Of a DNA stretch of 64,000 bases, positions 1 to 13,000 are shown piece by piece. The notes under the pieces are model-generated. The model was not told the DNA's origin and ran no database searches. It was given only the letters and a program-made list of their open reading frames with translations. This stretch comes from Syngnathus acus. Taxonomy: Eukaryota; Chordata; Actinopteri; Syngnathiformes; Syngnathidae. Numbering within the stretch: the first letter of the stretch is position 1; each line of letters starts with the position of its first letter. Both the position numbers and the translations under genes were made by a program. Where the stretch lies: the NCBI RefSeq assembly GCF_901709675.1, contig NC_051101.1, positions 5,226,501 to 5,290,500 on the forward strand, read 5' to 3'.

Positions 1-3000
1 TGTTATTCACGTATGTGTGTGCGTGCGTATTGCAAGCTATTATCGTAAATCAGTGAGCATATTTTGATGCTAATTGGTGTTGAGTGGGTTAAAGAAAGCA
101 ATATGGAGCTCTTGGAGAAGACAGTAATAATGCACCTGCCTCATTAGTTTGAAGGCTAACGCCAGCAACATTAACATGTGGCCAACGTGAGCTACATTAA
201 CATATGGCCAACACTTGCTTTTGGGAAAACTGAGAGAACTCTGTTGACCTTCATGATTATTTCCTTGCAAGTTTTGCAAAGGACTCTGCAGCGTCCTGGG
301 TGGGCGAATAAGTTATCTAAGCTATTGGGCTTAAAGATGATTAACAACATGTCCTTTTCAGTTAATGTCATCTTCAAAGCTATTATTTCTGTTCCATGTG
401 GCTATGTGCTCTATGATCATTATGGTTGAAGATTTTTCTCACACGCATGCCATTTTGTCTCTCATCGTACAGTAGTTTTGATTCAGCAAGCAGTTTCAGC
501 TCCATGTGTACGTGGCATTGTGTGTGCCAGCTGAGTTTCATGTGCCTGGCCTGGCCTTGCACCCTGCGACCCAGTGGGGCTCAGCCTTCAGCTGCTGAGC
601 ACCCACCACACATTCCTACTTTATCTCCAAAGTCGCCTCTCTCATCTACACCGTCAGGACAAAATGTATACCAGCTGGGACACCATTAAGTAAATGGGAT
701 CCTTACACTGTTTTTTTTAGGCATCCAGTGGAAAAGTTAGTCATATCAATAGTGTCAAAGCCTGCGGATGTGCAGACGGGCACACTGATATTCACACTCA
801 CAGTTTACATTTTCAGTCAAGTGCAGTGCTTTGACTGTCATGACATTTTGTATGGACATTCTTTATCCCCAGAAAGAGGAGCTCAAAGCCCTCTCCAGCC
901 ACTTAGCCGTTGACAGTGTACAGATGGAAGCGGTCAATTTTGGCATCAGACTTTCACATGTCAAAGCCGAAGATGAAAAATAATTTAATCATTCCCACCA
1001 ACGGTCCAAAACATACATGCACCCCTGATCCCAATCAAGAGTCTCCTGGATCACAAAGAAGGATCTTGCACCGAACCCAAAAAACCTTAAATGTCAATAA
1101 TTCACCATTTTGTTTGGTGTTGTGTAAGCTGCATGCACCACATCCACAAATCTGCACACTAATTGACAAGTGTAATTACATTGCTTGAAGTGACACCACG
1201 ACAAGTGAAAATAGAATAAATAATTTCCACTCCACTTTTTCGTAACGCTGCTCTCCAATCACGTCACTTTCTCTCATGCTGGAGTTAACTATGTACCATG
1301 TGCAGTCTTGCATACCATACATGTTACTTGGTATTAAATGGTGATTCACTGTTAATGTTCACAACAGCTATGCTTTGCTTGGCAAAAGACATACAAAGTT
1401 ACCGTGATTCCAGATATAGTATATGGGTTTAAAAGTTGCTATATCAATCAAATCAATATCATCTTTTTAATAGTACCCTGATGGTTTAACCCCCTGGGAC
1501 GTACACACGCCAATATTATGAATAGGCTGCACACCAAAGGGTCTACATCCTCCACAAACCATCAGAAACGTACAGCCAGACACACACACCCTTCCCTCTA
1601 GACTGCCGTCACGGCGCTCCAAGCACAGCTGTCAAAACGTAAAAAAGGCAAACATTTCGAACACAAGCGTGCGATGGGCTGGGAGGGCCGGAGAAAGACG
1701 GATACAGGAGGGAACATATAATAGAAGTTGAATTGCCACCTCCAGACACTGAAATTCTCTGGATTAGGTCAGTACAGAAAAATACAGAAAGTCCATGCCT
1801 CGTTATTCCCCCCCCACTCTGTCATTCGTGTCATTATCCACTTCCAGCTCCCCTTCAGAAACCACGGCCTGTCTTTCACTTCAGGCACGGTCCACTCGTC
1901 TCCCATCAACTCTCATAAAAGCTTTGGGAAGGTCTGCCTCGACCTCATGCCTCGCATGTGAGTCCATATGTCCAGGAGGAGTAATAACGTTGAAATCCTC
2001 CAAATCAGGTCATGTCAAATTAAGAGAGGTATTTCAGGAGCCCACCCAAGTCTCTGAAAGGGTCAGCTGAGAGTTGCTGGATACCATATTTGCATGTCAA
2101 AATACACTCTGCAAGGTGTCTATGTTTCATAATGTCTGAGGCGATGTAGATTGGTCATCAGGTGTGGACGTGGGTGAGAGGTCTTGTTTCTGTAGCGAGG
2201 CTTAACATTTGCCTTAATTGCAGCAATCGTGTGCTCCTCGGTTGAACTGGCTGCCATAATATTTTTTTAGTATTTCAAACCCAGGTCTCGAAATGCTTGG
2301 ACTAATTTCTACTGACACGCAAGTTGCTTCATGGTGTTGCTTGTAACGAATATGCACGACTGTAGCAATTGTGCAGGCCAAGATTGCCAACTTAATAGAC
2401 CTCCAGTCAACCGCTATTATGAGAAATATCATCAAGAGGAATCTAGGCTAAAGAGATCCCTTTTATCTCAACTTCATCCCTGATAACGCAGATGTGTTCA
2501 ATACTGATAATGTTTGGACCTTGCTTGGACTTATGAGCAATCTTTCAGCTCATACAAGCATTCCAGGGAAGTTCACGCTATGCGGTGATTTATTGCCAGG
2601 ATGTGGCTGTATAGTGAGAGTGTATAGGCTCGAGGCTGGAGTAGCTGTTGGCACAGCAGGTCACTGAGATAGGCGATAGCAGGCTGGGATCCATTCAGGA
2701 AGCTCCCGCAGGGATGCTGACTGGAAGGAGGTGGTAAACTCCTATTTTGGGGACTTGTTTTTGCTGAGAATGTGTCACAACTCATAAGGGAATTCAAGTC
2801 AATCTAACATCTCATAGTGTGCCATTAAATAGACTTAAAAGTTAGCAAAACTAAAAGGAACTTGGATGCATTTATGTTCTCTTAAGCAATGCCTCAATGG
2901 TAATAATTTCTTTTAATCGGTTAGTCTTGGACATGAGGATGATGTATTCTGTTGAGCGTACACTGAAAATATTATTTTGCGCAATCACTTCAAAACAAAA

Positions 3001-3054
3001 TCAGTTGAGCAAATTCGACCCAATTTTTTTCAGTGTACATGGAGATCATATCAA
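1..3054. other. Unique intergenic or intronic DNA, no gene seen
   Basis: I see no exon, RNA gene or recognisable transposon here. Short open frames overlap one another on both strands and none resembles a known protein. Positions 1795-1918 are open in all three forward frames, which reflects local lack of stops rather than a gene. The stretch 1490-1720 holds a few more CpG dinucleotides than its surroundings, but no promoter can be defined. The remainder is AT-rich single-copy-looking sequence. Confidence 0.6.
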
Positions 3055-3076
3055 CCTGACCTGGATCCAGGTCAGG
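3055..3076. promoter_or_regulatory. Perfect 22-bp palindrome forming an ER6 nuclear-receptor-type site
   Basis: The left half CCTGACCTGGA is followed directly by its exact reverse complement. Within it, TGACCT (3057-3062) and AGGTCA (3069-3074) are separated by GGATCC, so two consensus nuclear-receptor half-sites stand as an everted repeat with a 6-bp spacer. ER6 is a known binding layout for some RXR heterodimers such as PXR/RXR. Binding in this genome is inference. No gene is seen nearby to name a target. Under equal base frequencies, about 0.015 perfect 22-bp palindromes are expected in 64 kb. Confidence 0.4.
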
Positions 3077-3919
3077 AATAAAATACTGCCGTGCTTTCAA
3101 GCACTATTCCACTCTTCGTCTTTCCGCACTTAATCAACTATGTCGTCTCCCATACTCATTTACATGTCAGTAAATGTGTCGACTATACTGCATCATTATA
3201 TCATCATCATTATACATAGTATACATTTTACCATGTTGTCTGTGTATTTTGTGTATACTGCATGTGGAGTATGAGATTTAATTTTATTCATAAATTATTT
3301 TTTTGTTTCTGATTCAGAGAATGACCAATGGGTCCATGGGGTAGAATGTTGTCGTTGGAGGCAACGCGGCATATATTTCATATAACTAGGTAGCCCAAGT
3401 CAGTGCATTTCTAGCATGAATATCTTTTTGGCCACTAGAGGGCAAAACAGCATTTTGCAAATACAGTAGTGACATTCTACAACAAGTGAGGGTCCCAATT
3501 TTGAGCAGACATCAGGCAAAAGTAAAAATCAGTGCACTGCTGGCCCTGGTATTGACAGATCATCTAGAAATGCTCCATCTTCAGTAGCCACAACTGTTCT
3601 AACACATTTGTTTCCTACATGTTGACCAAATGAGCTCACATCCAAAGCTCATTTGCATGGTCCATGTAAACTCCTGTAAACAAGTCCTCAGCAGCTCAAG
3701 CACTTCTCAAGTGCAAGGAAATTATGTGGTTTTACAATTCGGAGATTAAGACTAAAATCTGCTGTTCCTTCCACCACTACTTAAGTGACTGTGGTGCATG
3801 CTCAAACCCACGAGACCATGGAAACATACACAGTGGTTTAGTATTGGGTTTTGGCCAAGATAAATGACTGCTTCAGGTGAAAACTAACCATGGACTGAGA
3901 ACATTTTCTACTTTGGCAA
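3077..3919. other. Unique AT-rich DNA
   Basis: No gene, repeat family or RNA is recognised. The region is AT-rich, with short ATCATCATT-like runs around 3195-3215. It ends just before the hAT element whose likely target duplication begins at 3920. Confidence 0.55.
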
Positions 3920-3927
3920 TTCTACCT

Positions 3928-4179
3928 CAGTATTTCCCAACCTTTATAGAGCCATGGTATCCATTTCACAAACATGTCACGGCATATCACCAAACAAAAT
4001 GACTAAAACAATGATTTTGCCTCGATTTATTCACAAATGTACTTCGTGTGAATTCTGGGCCTGTTTAATTGTACAGAAATTTGGTGTACTCGCAGAAAAC
4101 CACAACTTACTCAGTTGCATAAATGACAAAAGGGGCTTTATTTTACCATCTGCCAAATAAATGGAGGAACATTTCATTG
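3928..4179 (+). mobile_element. Short non-autonomous hAT-type element
   Basis: The left end CAGTATTTCCCAACC, followed by TTTATAGAGCCATGG, matches a common fish hAT terminal pattern (CAGTGTTTCCCAACCTTTATTGAGCC, recalled from family knowledge). The internal ACGGCATATCACCAA also fits that family. The right end is placed at TTTCATTG because the flanking 8-mers agree at 6 of 8 positions: TTCTACCT at 3920-3927 and CTTTACCT at 4180-4187. That is the target-site size expected of hAT. It encodes no transposase, so it would have been moved in trans. The left end is fairly secure and the right end is inferred from the decayed duplication. Confidence 0.55.
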
Positions 4180-4187
4180 CTTTACCT

Positions 4188-6579
4188 CTCTCCATAAATT
4201 ACTGGCATATATAGATGGACTAAATATCCTTGTAATGCAAAAGCAATTTTCCGACAGGTGAATTTAAATTATTTCTTATTATCTCTCGCAACACTACTCT
4301 GCTTGGAAATCATTGCTCCATTCTTTCCTTAGGATTTTGCATATTTTCGATTAATACCCACTTAATATTGTGGTGACTGAATGTTTGAGTGACCTTTCGG
4401 GTCACTGAAGATGAGGAGAGAAATGCAAAGGACGAAAGAATAGACATATTTGCGGAATTAGTAGAGTCACATTCAACTTTGCCAAAATGATTTTATCTGT
4501 CATTATTTATAGTCATTTAAATATGTCATTGTTGCACATCGTCTGGCCTATGAAAACAACACACAGTATACAGTACAGCTAGAACAACTCAGTGACAGGT
4601 ATCTTTTGAATTAGCTGCGAGTCCTTCATGTAAAAAGGTAAGACCAAGGGAATTCCCATAATGAACACATTCAATATCTGAGGACACCATAAGTTTGGAA
4701 TGAGGACCTGATCCCACCATAAGTTTGGATTGATCACCTGAGTCCCACCTGAGGGAGTGTGAAAAAGCCGGTAGTGGTATTGAAAGGCTCCAATTAAGGG
4801 AACAATTGCCTTAGTCACACAATTATGAGCTCTAGTAACTAAATGCAAAAGGCCCTGGAGGAGGACAGCTAAAGATGCTTGGCATCCCAATCAAAGTGGT
4901 CTTCCCACCCCCCATTGTTCAGTCATAGGACCACCAACAGGGAGCCAGAGTGCAGTGAGATCTTCAACTCTGACTGGCAGCTGAAGAAACTGCAGTATTC
5001 AAATTGCCTTAACAAAAAGGTCAGATGAAATGTTAATTTATGACCAATTTATTTGTGTACAAAATGAGAGCTGCTGACTTTTATACACATTATTTGAATT
5101 GTACGCAAATGCCGTACAAGAAATCGATTTTTGTTTGTGGTCCTTTTGCTATATAAGGAATCCGATATATTAAAATAACACTAAGACTAACCACCCAATG
5201 CAAGAATATTTCTGAATACTAAATATTTCGCTGACAACGTGCACGCCTTTCCAAATACACAAGGCCTTTGCACCTCTTCTGCATATGGTCGTGAATGCCG
5301 GAGGGAGTGACTCAATAATCAGTGGCTGAGTGCCAAGAAAAACCAGACTTCACACTGAGCGAACGAGAAATACGATAAGCAAATCAATGTTTTTTTTTTT
5401 GTTACACTTTTTGAAATATAGTCTATCTTCTTTACTATTCTATTCCCAAACACAAAAGCATATTGTTTGCATATGTGTGGCGTCATACTCCCCAAAGATG
5501 TTTTATTCTTATGTTTACGTAAATGTGTCAAATGTACTCCTATACTAGAAATCCATTCCATCAAAGACCCAAATGCATTTTTTGAAGAATTTTGTTCACT
5601 TATAAGCCACTGCTGAAAATAAACCAGATTTAAGTGATACAATGACATCACCACTTAAACCAGAATATTTGTCAAAAGTTATTCAGTCCAAGCACAAAAT
5701 CATGGAAAACCCCTGAATTGATGGCCTGGTCATTTTTGAGGAACTGGTATGTATACAATTTTTGATGAGATTAGTCTGTGAATATATCATTGCATGGATC
5801 CCATTCCAATCCCTTTCAGGTGGTTCCAGAAACCATGCAACTCTTTTGGACATTCCAAAGGTCTCTCGATCCTCCTACCTTCCTCGTCTCATTGCTGACT
5901 GTGCATAAATGTTGTTCATATAGATTCTGTACACGTGTCGCCATAAGTCAGCAGGATCTGAACTGAGTTGATAAAATCTCTAACCATCATATGTATACTC
6001 TTTAGATTTGTAGCACACTTTCACCAGGCTCAGGCTTTGCTTTGGCAACAGGAACTCTCCTTGGAGAGGAATGAATGTGCAAATGTGTTACAGGTGGGAT
6101 TCATTAAACTGAGACCTGGCACACTGGTACTTGCTCAGTACAATTACCATGTTTTAAAAAAAAAAAAAAGCTAGCAGCATAGAAATCTGAACACACAGGG
6201 ACAATGTCAATTAAAATTCATTTAATGCACAAGAAATGGAAATATTGGAAATGGAAAAAATGACAAAACCGCTAGCACATATCTTGCAGCTGTCTTCACA
6301 TCCAAACGCTTGTTCACGCTTGCTCTCCTACAAACCTGTCAACTTGGTTTGAGCAGCTCTAATTTCCCCGCACAAATGTATTTGTGTGATTCACATTTAA
6401 CTTCTCATTTACTTTTATGTGACGGAACACTGTAGTTATACTAACGATGCGATTACCAGATCTCAGTACAATACAAGCTGCAAATGTTAAAATGATGCTT
6501 GTTTGTTAGCACCATACCACACTTAATTTAAATTCATTCCTTGCTCCTTTGCAGTGTTGCCATTTTGGTCAAATATACT
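4188..6579. other. Unique DNA with one short tandem duplication
   Basis: No exon or RNA gene is supported. The only internal structure noted is a 30-bp tandem duplication at 4685-4744. A poly-A run lies near 6157-6169. The longest open frame (111 codons, minus strand, about 5319-5654) has no recognisable domain and overlaps an unrelated open frame on the other strand. Confidence 0.55.
4685..4744. repeat. 30-bp tandem duplication, two copies
   Basis: CACCATAAGTTTGGAATGAG starts copy one at 4685 and CACCATAAGTTTGGATTGAT starts copy two at 4715. The two 30-bp units diverge mainly in their 3-prime halves. It looks like a simple local duplication with no link to a transposon. Confidence 0.75.
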
Positions 6580-6985
6580 TACCGTATTTTCCGGACTATA
6601 AGGCGCACCTAAAAACCTAAAATTACTAATTATAAACTTATAGTCCGGTGCGCCTTATATATGGACCAAATTCCTGAATTTAAACTGGCCCGAAGCATTG
6701 TGTCATGAAATCAATCAGAAGTGGCCCGCTGAAGACTATGAATCATGAATCAAAAAGACTATGGATCATTATTTTGTGATTATAAAGTAATTTGTTGCAT
6801 CTGAAGTTGAAATAAAAAAGATAAAATGGAGAATGATTGGATTTGGATTAAAAATCTGACATGATGTATTAATGGTGCGCCTTATAGTCCGGTGCGCCTT
6901 ATACAAGGACAAAGTTTTAAAATGGGCCATTCATTGAAGGTGCGCCTTATAGTCCGGTGCGCCTTATAGTCCGGAAAATACGGTA
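6580..6985. mobile_element. TA-flanked MITE, copy 1 (CGCCTTATA family)
   Basis: The element is bounded by TA dinucleotides (6580-6581 and 6984-6985). The left end is the 11-bp cap CCGTATTTTCC followed by GGACTATAAGGCGCACC. The right end is two exact 17-bp units GGTGCGCCTTATAGTCC (6939-6955, 6956-6972) and the inverse cap GGAAAATACGG (6973-6983). The same unit recurs internally as pairs at about 6638-6660 and 6874-6903. TA flanks with long inverted ends are typical of Tc1/mariner-type non-autonomous elements. There is no open frame for a transposase. The central 6665-6870 is AT-rich and lacks similarity to copies 2 and 3 by eye. The element name is unknown to me. Confidence 0.85.
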
Positions 6986-9206
6986 CCTTCTGTTGTGAAA
7001 TCAGTCAGTGTGTAACCGTCTTAATGTCAGCATCTACATAATGCTGTCATTTAGGGTGAATAATGAACCCTGATGTGCATCAGTTCTGTGATCAACATTA
7101 CATTCATAAGGATTGCAATTTCACCAAACTACCCTATTCATCTTTCACAGAGCCCTTAAAAAAATAAAGCGAAATGATACTGAATATACAAGAACCTGAG
7201 TGTAACCCAACCCTAATTATCACTGACCACTATAATGCATGGAATTCGTTTGCAATGTAGGAAGCAATTAGTAAGTCTTCGGTTGTGCACCCTAATGGGA
7301 ACTGTCTTGCATAGTTATGTGCTTTTCGGTGGGATTCTCTGTGTATTTTCTTTCTCTCTTTTTGTAACCAATAAACTGTTTGACTAGCAGATGTTTTGTA
7401 TCCATCCACACATACAGTTGCACGTTCGCTGTAATCTGAGTTTATGTGAGTGTGTTAAAAAAAATAGGATGTACTTACGTACACTCAACTGCATGCATAA
7501 CACGTTAAAGGTTACGACTGTAATGCTCTCATTAATAGAAAGAATGTACACACACTTTCACTTTGTTGAACTCTTGGAACAGCACTGACGAGTGCATGAA
7601 ATACCAGCAGTCAGAAGATGTTTCAGGTATAAGAAGAATTCAACATGTATTTAGATGAGACATTGCAAGTTAATAGCAATGTTAACCTTCCCTCTGTGAT
7701 TTTTTTCCTGATGTACTCAGCTTTTGGAACATAATCAGCTAAGCTTTAGTTTTAGATCTTTAATAAAGTGGTTTTGATGTTAGGACGAAATAGCGATTTA
7801 AAAAACTATGACTAAAGCTGTGCTTGTAAAACGAACACACTACAAATAATGAGCAGAATAAAATTTGATGTATGAAAAATACATCGTTTGTCAAGGTTCA
7901 TACTGAGGAGTAATTAAGACTTAAAAGTCAGGCGGCACTTTTTCCCAAAATCCAAAATGCTATTGTTTTGAACATGAACATCCTTGAGTCCAGATGCCGG
8001 TTCAGCTTTTCTCCAAAAATGAGCCGGAATATGATTAGTCACACTTGACCCTGGATGAACACAAATCTTCGTACAAAGCCTTGTGGGTCTTCACTTGTGG
8101 TGCGTAAGCTTTCTTCAGTCTTCAACTTTTATCCCATAAAAACAATCAATATTCTGCTGAAAAACAACTGTAACAGCTGTTCAAATATATATTTCAGTCC
8201 ATTGAGAAACCAAAAATCGCACTTTTGTTTTTCATGTTCAGGCCTGTAACTTACAACCATCTAGAGAATATGGCTGGCCAGTGGATCAGTCTCTCACGAA
8301 TTTTTATTTTATTAAAGAAATGCTAGGAGAAGCTGTTGAAGTGCAGTGAATGCACCAGACTGTCAGCAGCAGTACAATGTAGCTATCCCACCGGCAGTCC
8401 AGAGGAACATTAAGCAGAACAAAATATCCTTGTAATCTTTGAGGAAGATCCAATCCGAGCAAGAGGGGCGGTACATACAGTAAAAGCAGGGTGAGCATGA
8501 AGAACATATTTGGTTTTTGGCTGAAGGTGTAATGGCGTAAGACACAGCCAATTAACTCCCATTCCAACTCAAACATGGGGATGTTTAATCCTCTATCAAG
8601 TCACAGGAAGCAAACTAGCCTCTATATCATGTAATGCTATCTAATCATCAAGGGCTGATGAGTTATACTCAACATTTGCCACGTCTCAACTTCAATAATA
8701 TCTTGAAGTTGACTTTGATTTATTTAATTAATTGTAATTGCGCTATAATCGCAATAAGACGGCAACACGTGATTTTTTTCAGATTCAATTGTTTGATGTG
8801 AACACAGACCGAACTCTGTTACAGAGGTTACAATCCAAGTAACACCCTCGGTTACAGCAGAGTATGTGCTGTGTCTTAAAATATACTAACAATATTTCAT
8901 TTAGTGTGAACATGTACGTAAAGGTACCAGCACCATATATTATTTGCAGCTGTGTGTAAAAACTCAAAAGGATCTTATGAAGTTAAGGAAACTCTATAAC
9001 TTCATATTGACTTCATGATTGACACCGTTCTCTATAGGATTTAGGTTAACCATTAGCTCATTTTTGGTTAAATCCGCAGTACCGCTCTGTGACCCTGTTC
9101 CTGGCTGGGCTGATTGGAGATGAAAGGTGAAGACGAGGGCAAATCAGTTATCAAGTCAGAAACGCTCATCGTCAATTTCCCACTGTGATATTACTGCGTG
9201 CACACT
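6986..9206. other. Unique AT-rich DNA
   Basis: No gene or transposon is recognised. Short open frames at 7391-7588 and 8304-8576 show no protein resemblance. The segment 8680-8760 is rich in TTAATTAATTGTAATTG-like AT motifs. Confidence 0.55.
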
Positions 9207-9252
9207 GACACACAAGCACACACAAGCACACACACACACACACACACACACA
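9207..9252. repeat. (CA)n microsatellite
   Basis: ACACA-rich tract that starts as interrupted CACAAGCACA and becomes an uninterrupted (CA)n of about 12 units near 9230-9252. A GT-rich stretch with GTGCGTGCGTGTG follows at 9315-9342, so the two tracts face each other as an imperfect inverted pair about 70 bp apart. Confidence 0.9.
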
Positions 9253-9911
9253 TACCACTGACTTGTGATGAGTCTTTCAAGTTTGCACTTGCTGCACGGC
9301 TATTCTTGCTGAAGTGTGTTTGTGTGCGTGCGTGCGTGTGTGGACGAGGGTTAGGTGTTTTTAATTATTGTTTTTTAAATCAATGAAGTGATTTGTTTCC
9401 TATTTTTAAACTAGTTCTCATTGGCTGATCTAGAGAATGGTTAACCAAGGCCTCATACTTCATGTGTCACTTTGGAGTCTGCTACAAAATGGAAGGTTAG
9501 CAAGAGAATATGGAGTATATGTTTACAGCATATCACCTATTCTGGAAACACTAAGCAAATTATACGAAACATTGAACCATTTCACTTGCTGGTAATGTAG
9601 TTATAGTTAAAGTTAGGTGCACATGCACACTGGAAAGTAGAAATCGCACTTCAGTTGAAGTTTGTCACTGTGCTCAGAGTTCGACAGGGCTTGAGTTTTG
9701 TTGTCTGGTTCGTGAATAAGTTGTTCAAACCAAATGTTTTGAGTAAACCCAGTGAATAGAATTACTTCATGAACAGATTTGTTCCTTTCCAGTTCAGTTG
9801 AGCTCGTCCATGTGCATGTACCGCATGAAACCCATTCATACTATAACTTATTGGGGTGGCTAAAATTGTTTGAGGCTCTATTGTAATTATTTTCATTCGT
9901 TACATTTAGTA

Positions 9912-10020
9912 TGCGACGGCACGCTGGGGCACGACCGCTTTATCATTCAGAGGTGCAGGGTTTGGTTCTGGCTCCGGCCCTCCTGTGTAGAGAAGTTTGC
10001 GTGTTCTCCTGTTCTTGCAA
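9912..10020 (+). mobile_element. Truncated L2-type retroposon tail, decayed
   Basis: Recognisable landmarks in order are GCGACGGCACG, a B-box-like GGGTTTGGTTCTGG, CTCCGGCCCTCC, TGTGTAGAG and GTTTGCGTGTTCTCC. These match the tRNA-headed tail carried by fish L2-type elements and found more intact at 20240-20565. Similarity is lost after about 10020, so it is a partial old copy. Confidence 0.6.
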
Positions 10021-13000
10021 TAATTCATATATGTTAACGTCTGGATAAATGCGACCCACAGAAACTACAGATGGTTAAACATGGGACTGATGAGGGACAA
10101 TTGATTTAAGTCAGAGAAAGGAAAGCTGATAAACAGGGGGAGAATGGGGGGGGGGGGGGGGGGGGTGTCAGCGTATGATAGCCTCTTTACTTTAAAAACC
10201 CACTGCTCCACACCCATAAAATAACCATGCCAACATTTCTCACACAGAAATGTTATCTTTTCCTACAGTCCAAGTATTTTCATATGCTGATGTTGCTAAG
10301 ATACGTTAGTATTTGTTTTGCTCTCGTACTGTGTCTAAAGTGCCATTTTCTGTACGTTCCACCTGATGGGCTGTAAAGTTACAATCCTCTTGGTGCTAGT
10401 TTTCTTAGCCGTTGAAATGACCAATCCCATTTCACAGCTCATACTTTATCAATGTGCTTGTGCGAGATTTAATTGCATTGCAGCAAACCAGTTTCATGCT
10501 TCCAGCTTGTTAAATAAAAAGTGGTGTTTTACTTTACCTCATTTTTTGTCAAGTGAATTGCATCATGAGGGAAAAATCAACATACCATAATGGACGAGGG
10601 CAAAACTTTTGCATCAATCCATCCGTCCTTTTAGCCATTCGTATATCTGGCAATTAATTTAGTCTATTTATCCATCTTTACATTGATGGTTATAAATGTA
10701 TCCTTACTTAGTGTACATACATATATCCTAACAATAATCAAGCCATCCAACTGGTTGTATCTTCTCAGCTCCCCTTCATTTTTTTCTGTACCAATTGATT
10801 TTAGTCCTGAACAAACTGTTACCAAATATTTGAGATTGACTATTTAGTGTTCCTTATTGTTTGGCCTGTGCTTTCAATCTTTAATATTTTCTTGGCTAAA
10901 ATCCATTGAAACTCTGAAAAAGATTAAAAATATAAAGATTACACCTCAAACCTTTCTCAGGAAATGTAAAGATTGAGCTTTATTTGTGATACTTGAAGTA
11001 GTCAAAAGCCTAGCAGTGATTGAATCTTCAAAACAGGAACTTGTATGAGTGCTTTCCTGCTACCCAAAGTCTTACACCATCCTCCATAAACCAGAAAGTA
11101 GCCTGCTGACCAATAGATTGTCAAACACAACAAATCTTTGTTAAATATATATTTATTATTTTTATTATTTATTATATATTTAATTCTTACTTTACTAATC
11201 AAAGATGGTACCATTCCAATCCATAAACAGTCCATCTGCAACATATTAAGCCATCCACCAACAACAGGTAAGTGAAGGTCCAACAAACACAAATATGATG
11301 CTGAACTTTTCTCTCATAACAGTTAATCCTCTGTGAAAGTCAAAGCTGTTTGTACTCAATAGACAATATACTTGGTATTCAATATACTGTTAATTTGATG
11401 TTTTAACATGTGATTCCTATTAGATGTGGAGAGTACTACAGCCACAATAATGTTAAGCCTCTTGTATCTGCACAGCAATTATAATCTACAAAGAAGTTGG
11501 TAGTCTTACAGTTCCTGAAGTCTTGAAGGCTTTGGTGGATTTTAACAGTGAGTAAGTGGCTTCTCAACTGGAAAAACATTGGCTTATATTTGTAAAGACC
11601 TAATGAAGCATTAGTTCACACTGCCTCTGCCCCCATTACACTCCCCAGGTCTTTCCCAGATGTCAGGTCTCGTGGTGGAATGAACACTTGAGTTGGACAG
11701 ATAGTTAATATGTTTAATCCATTATCTCTTTTGTAACCTGTTGCTCTTGAGCTGCTCGCCATAAGCTGAATCTTTTTGTGCGCTCCATTGACGGCTATCT
11801 TCCACAGCAGTTGTTGGAAACGGTGTTGAACTGCTTAGTCTAACAACAGGTTTCCTCCGACCTCTAATCCATGCTGGGCAGGAGACCCCCCTCTTACCCT
11901 TTTGACCCTTCCCTCAGTCAGAATTCAACTCCACTCCTCCTCCGTGGTGGTGGCAGTCGATGGGCCGGTGAGATAAGCTGGGGAGGAATTCCCGTCTGGG
12001 TGTTCTTGGGACTGACCTGGGTGGTAGAGCAGCGGCAATGAAAATCACTCAGCACTCTTTTCGCTGAGAAGCCTTGACTAAAAGTTATGTCGCTTTTCGT
12101 CTATTTGTTTATCTCCATCTTCTTCGTCTCTACGGCAGGATTTCCCCATCTCCGGCAATGCAAGCACAGTTTTGAATTTGTATGTATGAACTTTTCACAA
12201 CCTCTCACATGGGGTAAGACAGGCTTAAAAAGTCTTGTTTTGCATGAATCGAGAAATAAGACTTAAGATGAAAAAGAGCTCGAAAATAGCACCAAGAATG
12301 TGATCTAATGCAAATCCGATTTCATAGATTTATGAGGAATCAGACAATCAGCTTTACCATCTTATTTGACAAAATACAATATTGTTACATACAGATCAGT
12401 GACCGTTGGCAATTCTATTAGTTTTTGTTATTGGAATAATACTCTTCTTGTTTTCTCAAAGAAAACAACAAACGACATTCACAACTACATGGTGTGTCAA
12501 ATCAGCCATATCTAACCACACGTCTGGCACTTCTTCAGAATCCCAAGGTCCATGTTGGGGAGGTGGGTTGCCTGGGAAAGAATGCAAAGGATCTAGAATG
12601 GCCTGGGTTAGGCAACGGTCTGGCCATTGTGCCCCAGGAGAAGGTAATTAGGAAGTGAAACCTTGACCAGTTGACCGAAGGCTTTGTTTGTGGGCTGAGA
12701 GAAATACTTTTGAAAACGTTTTAACTTTCTTGCTGGGGCAACCTCAACCTCCTCCAGAAGAAGAACACTAGGTAAGCATGTAATTTTATAAAAATGTGAA
12801 GAAGGGAAAATGAAAACATGAAGACAACTCTCCTCAATATGCTCTTTGACAAGCGTGAAATACACAAAATACAGTATCTTCATACCAAATATGTCACTTC
12901 TAATTTAAAATGAATTGCAGTTCCAGTAAATCATATTTATTTGCTTTCATAACTTGTTAATACTATATGAGAAAAATCCAGGTAATTATGCTAATATTGC

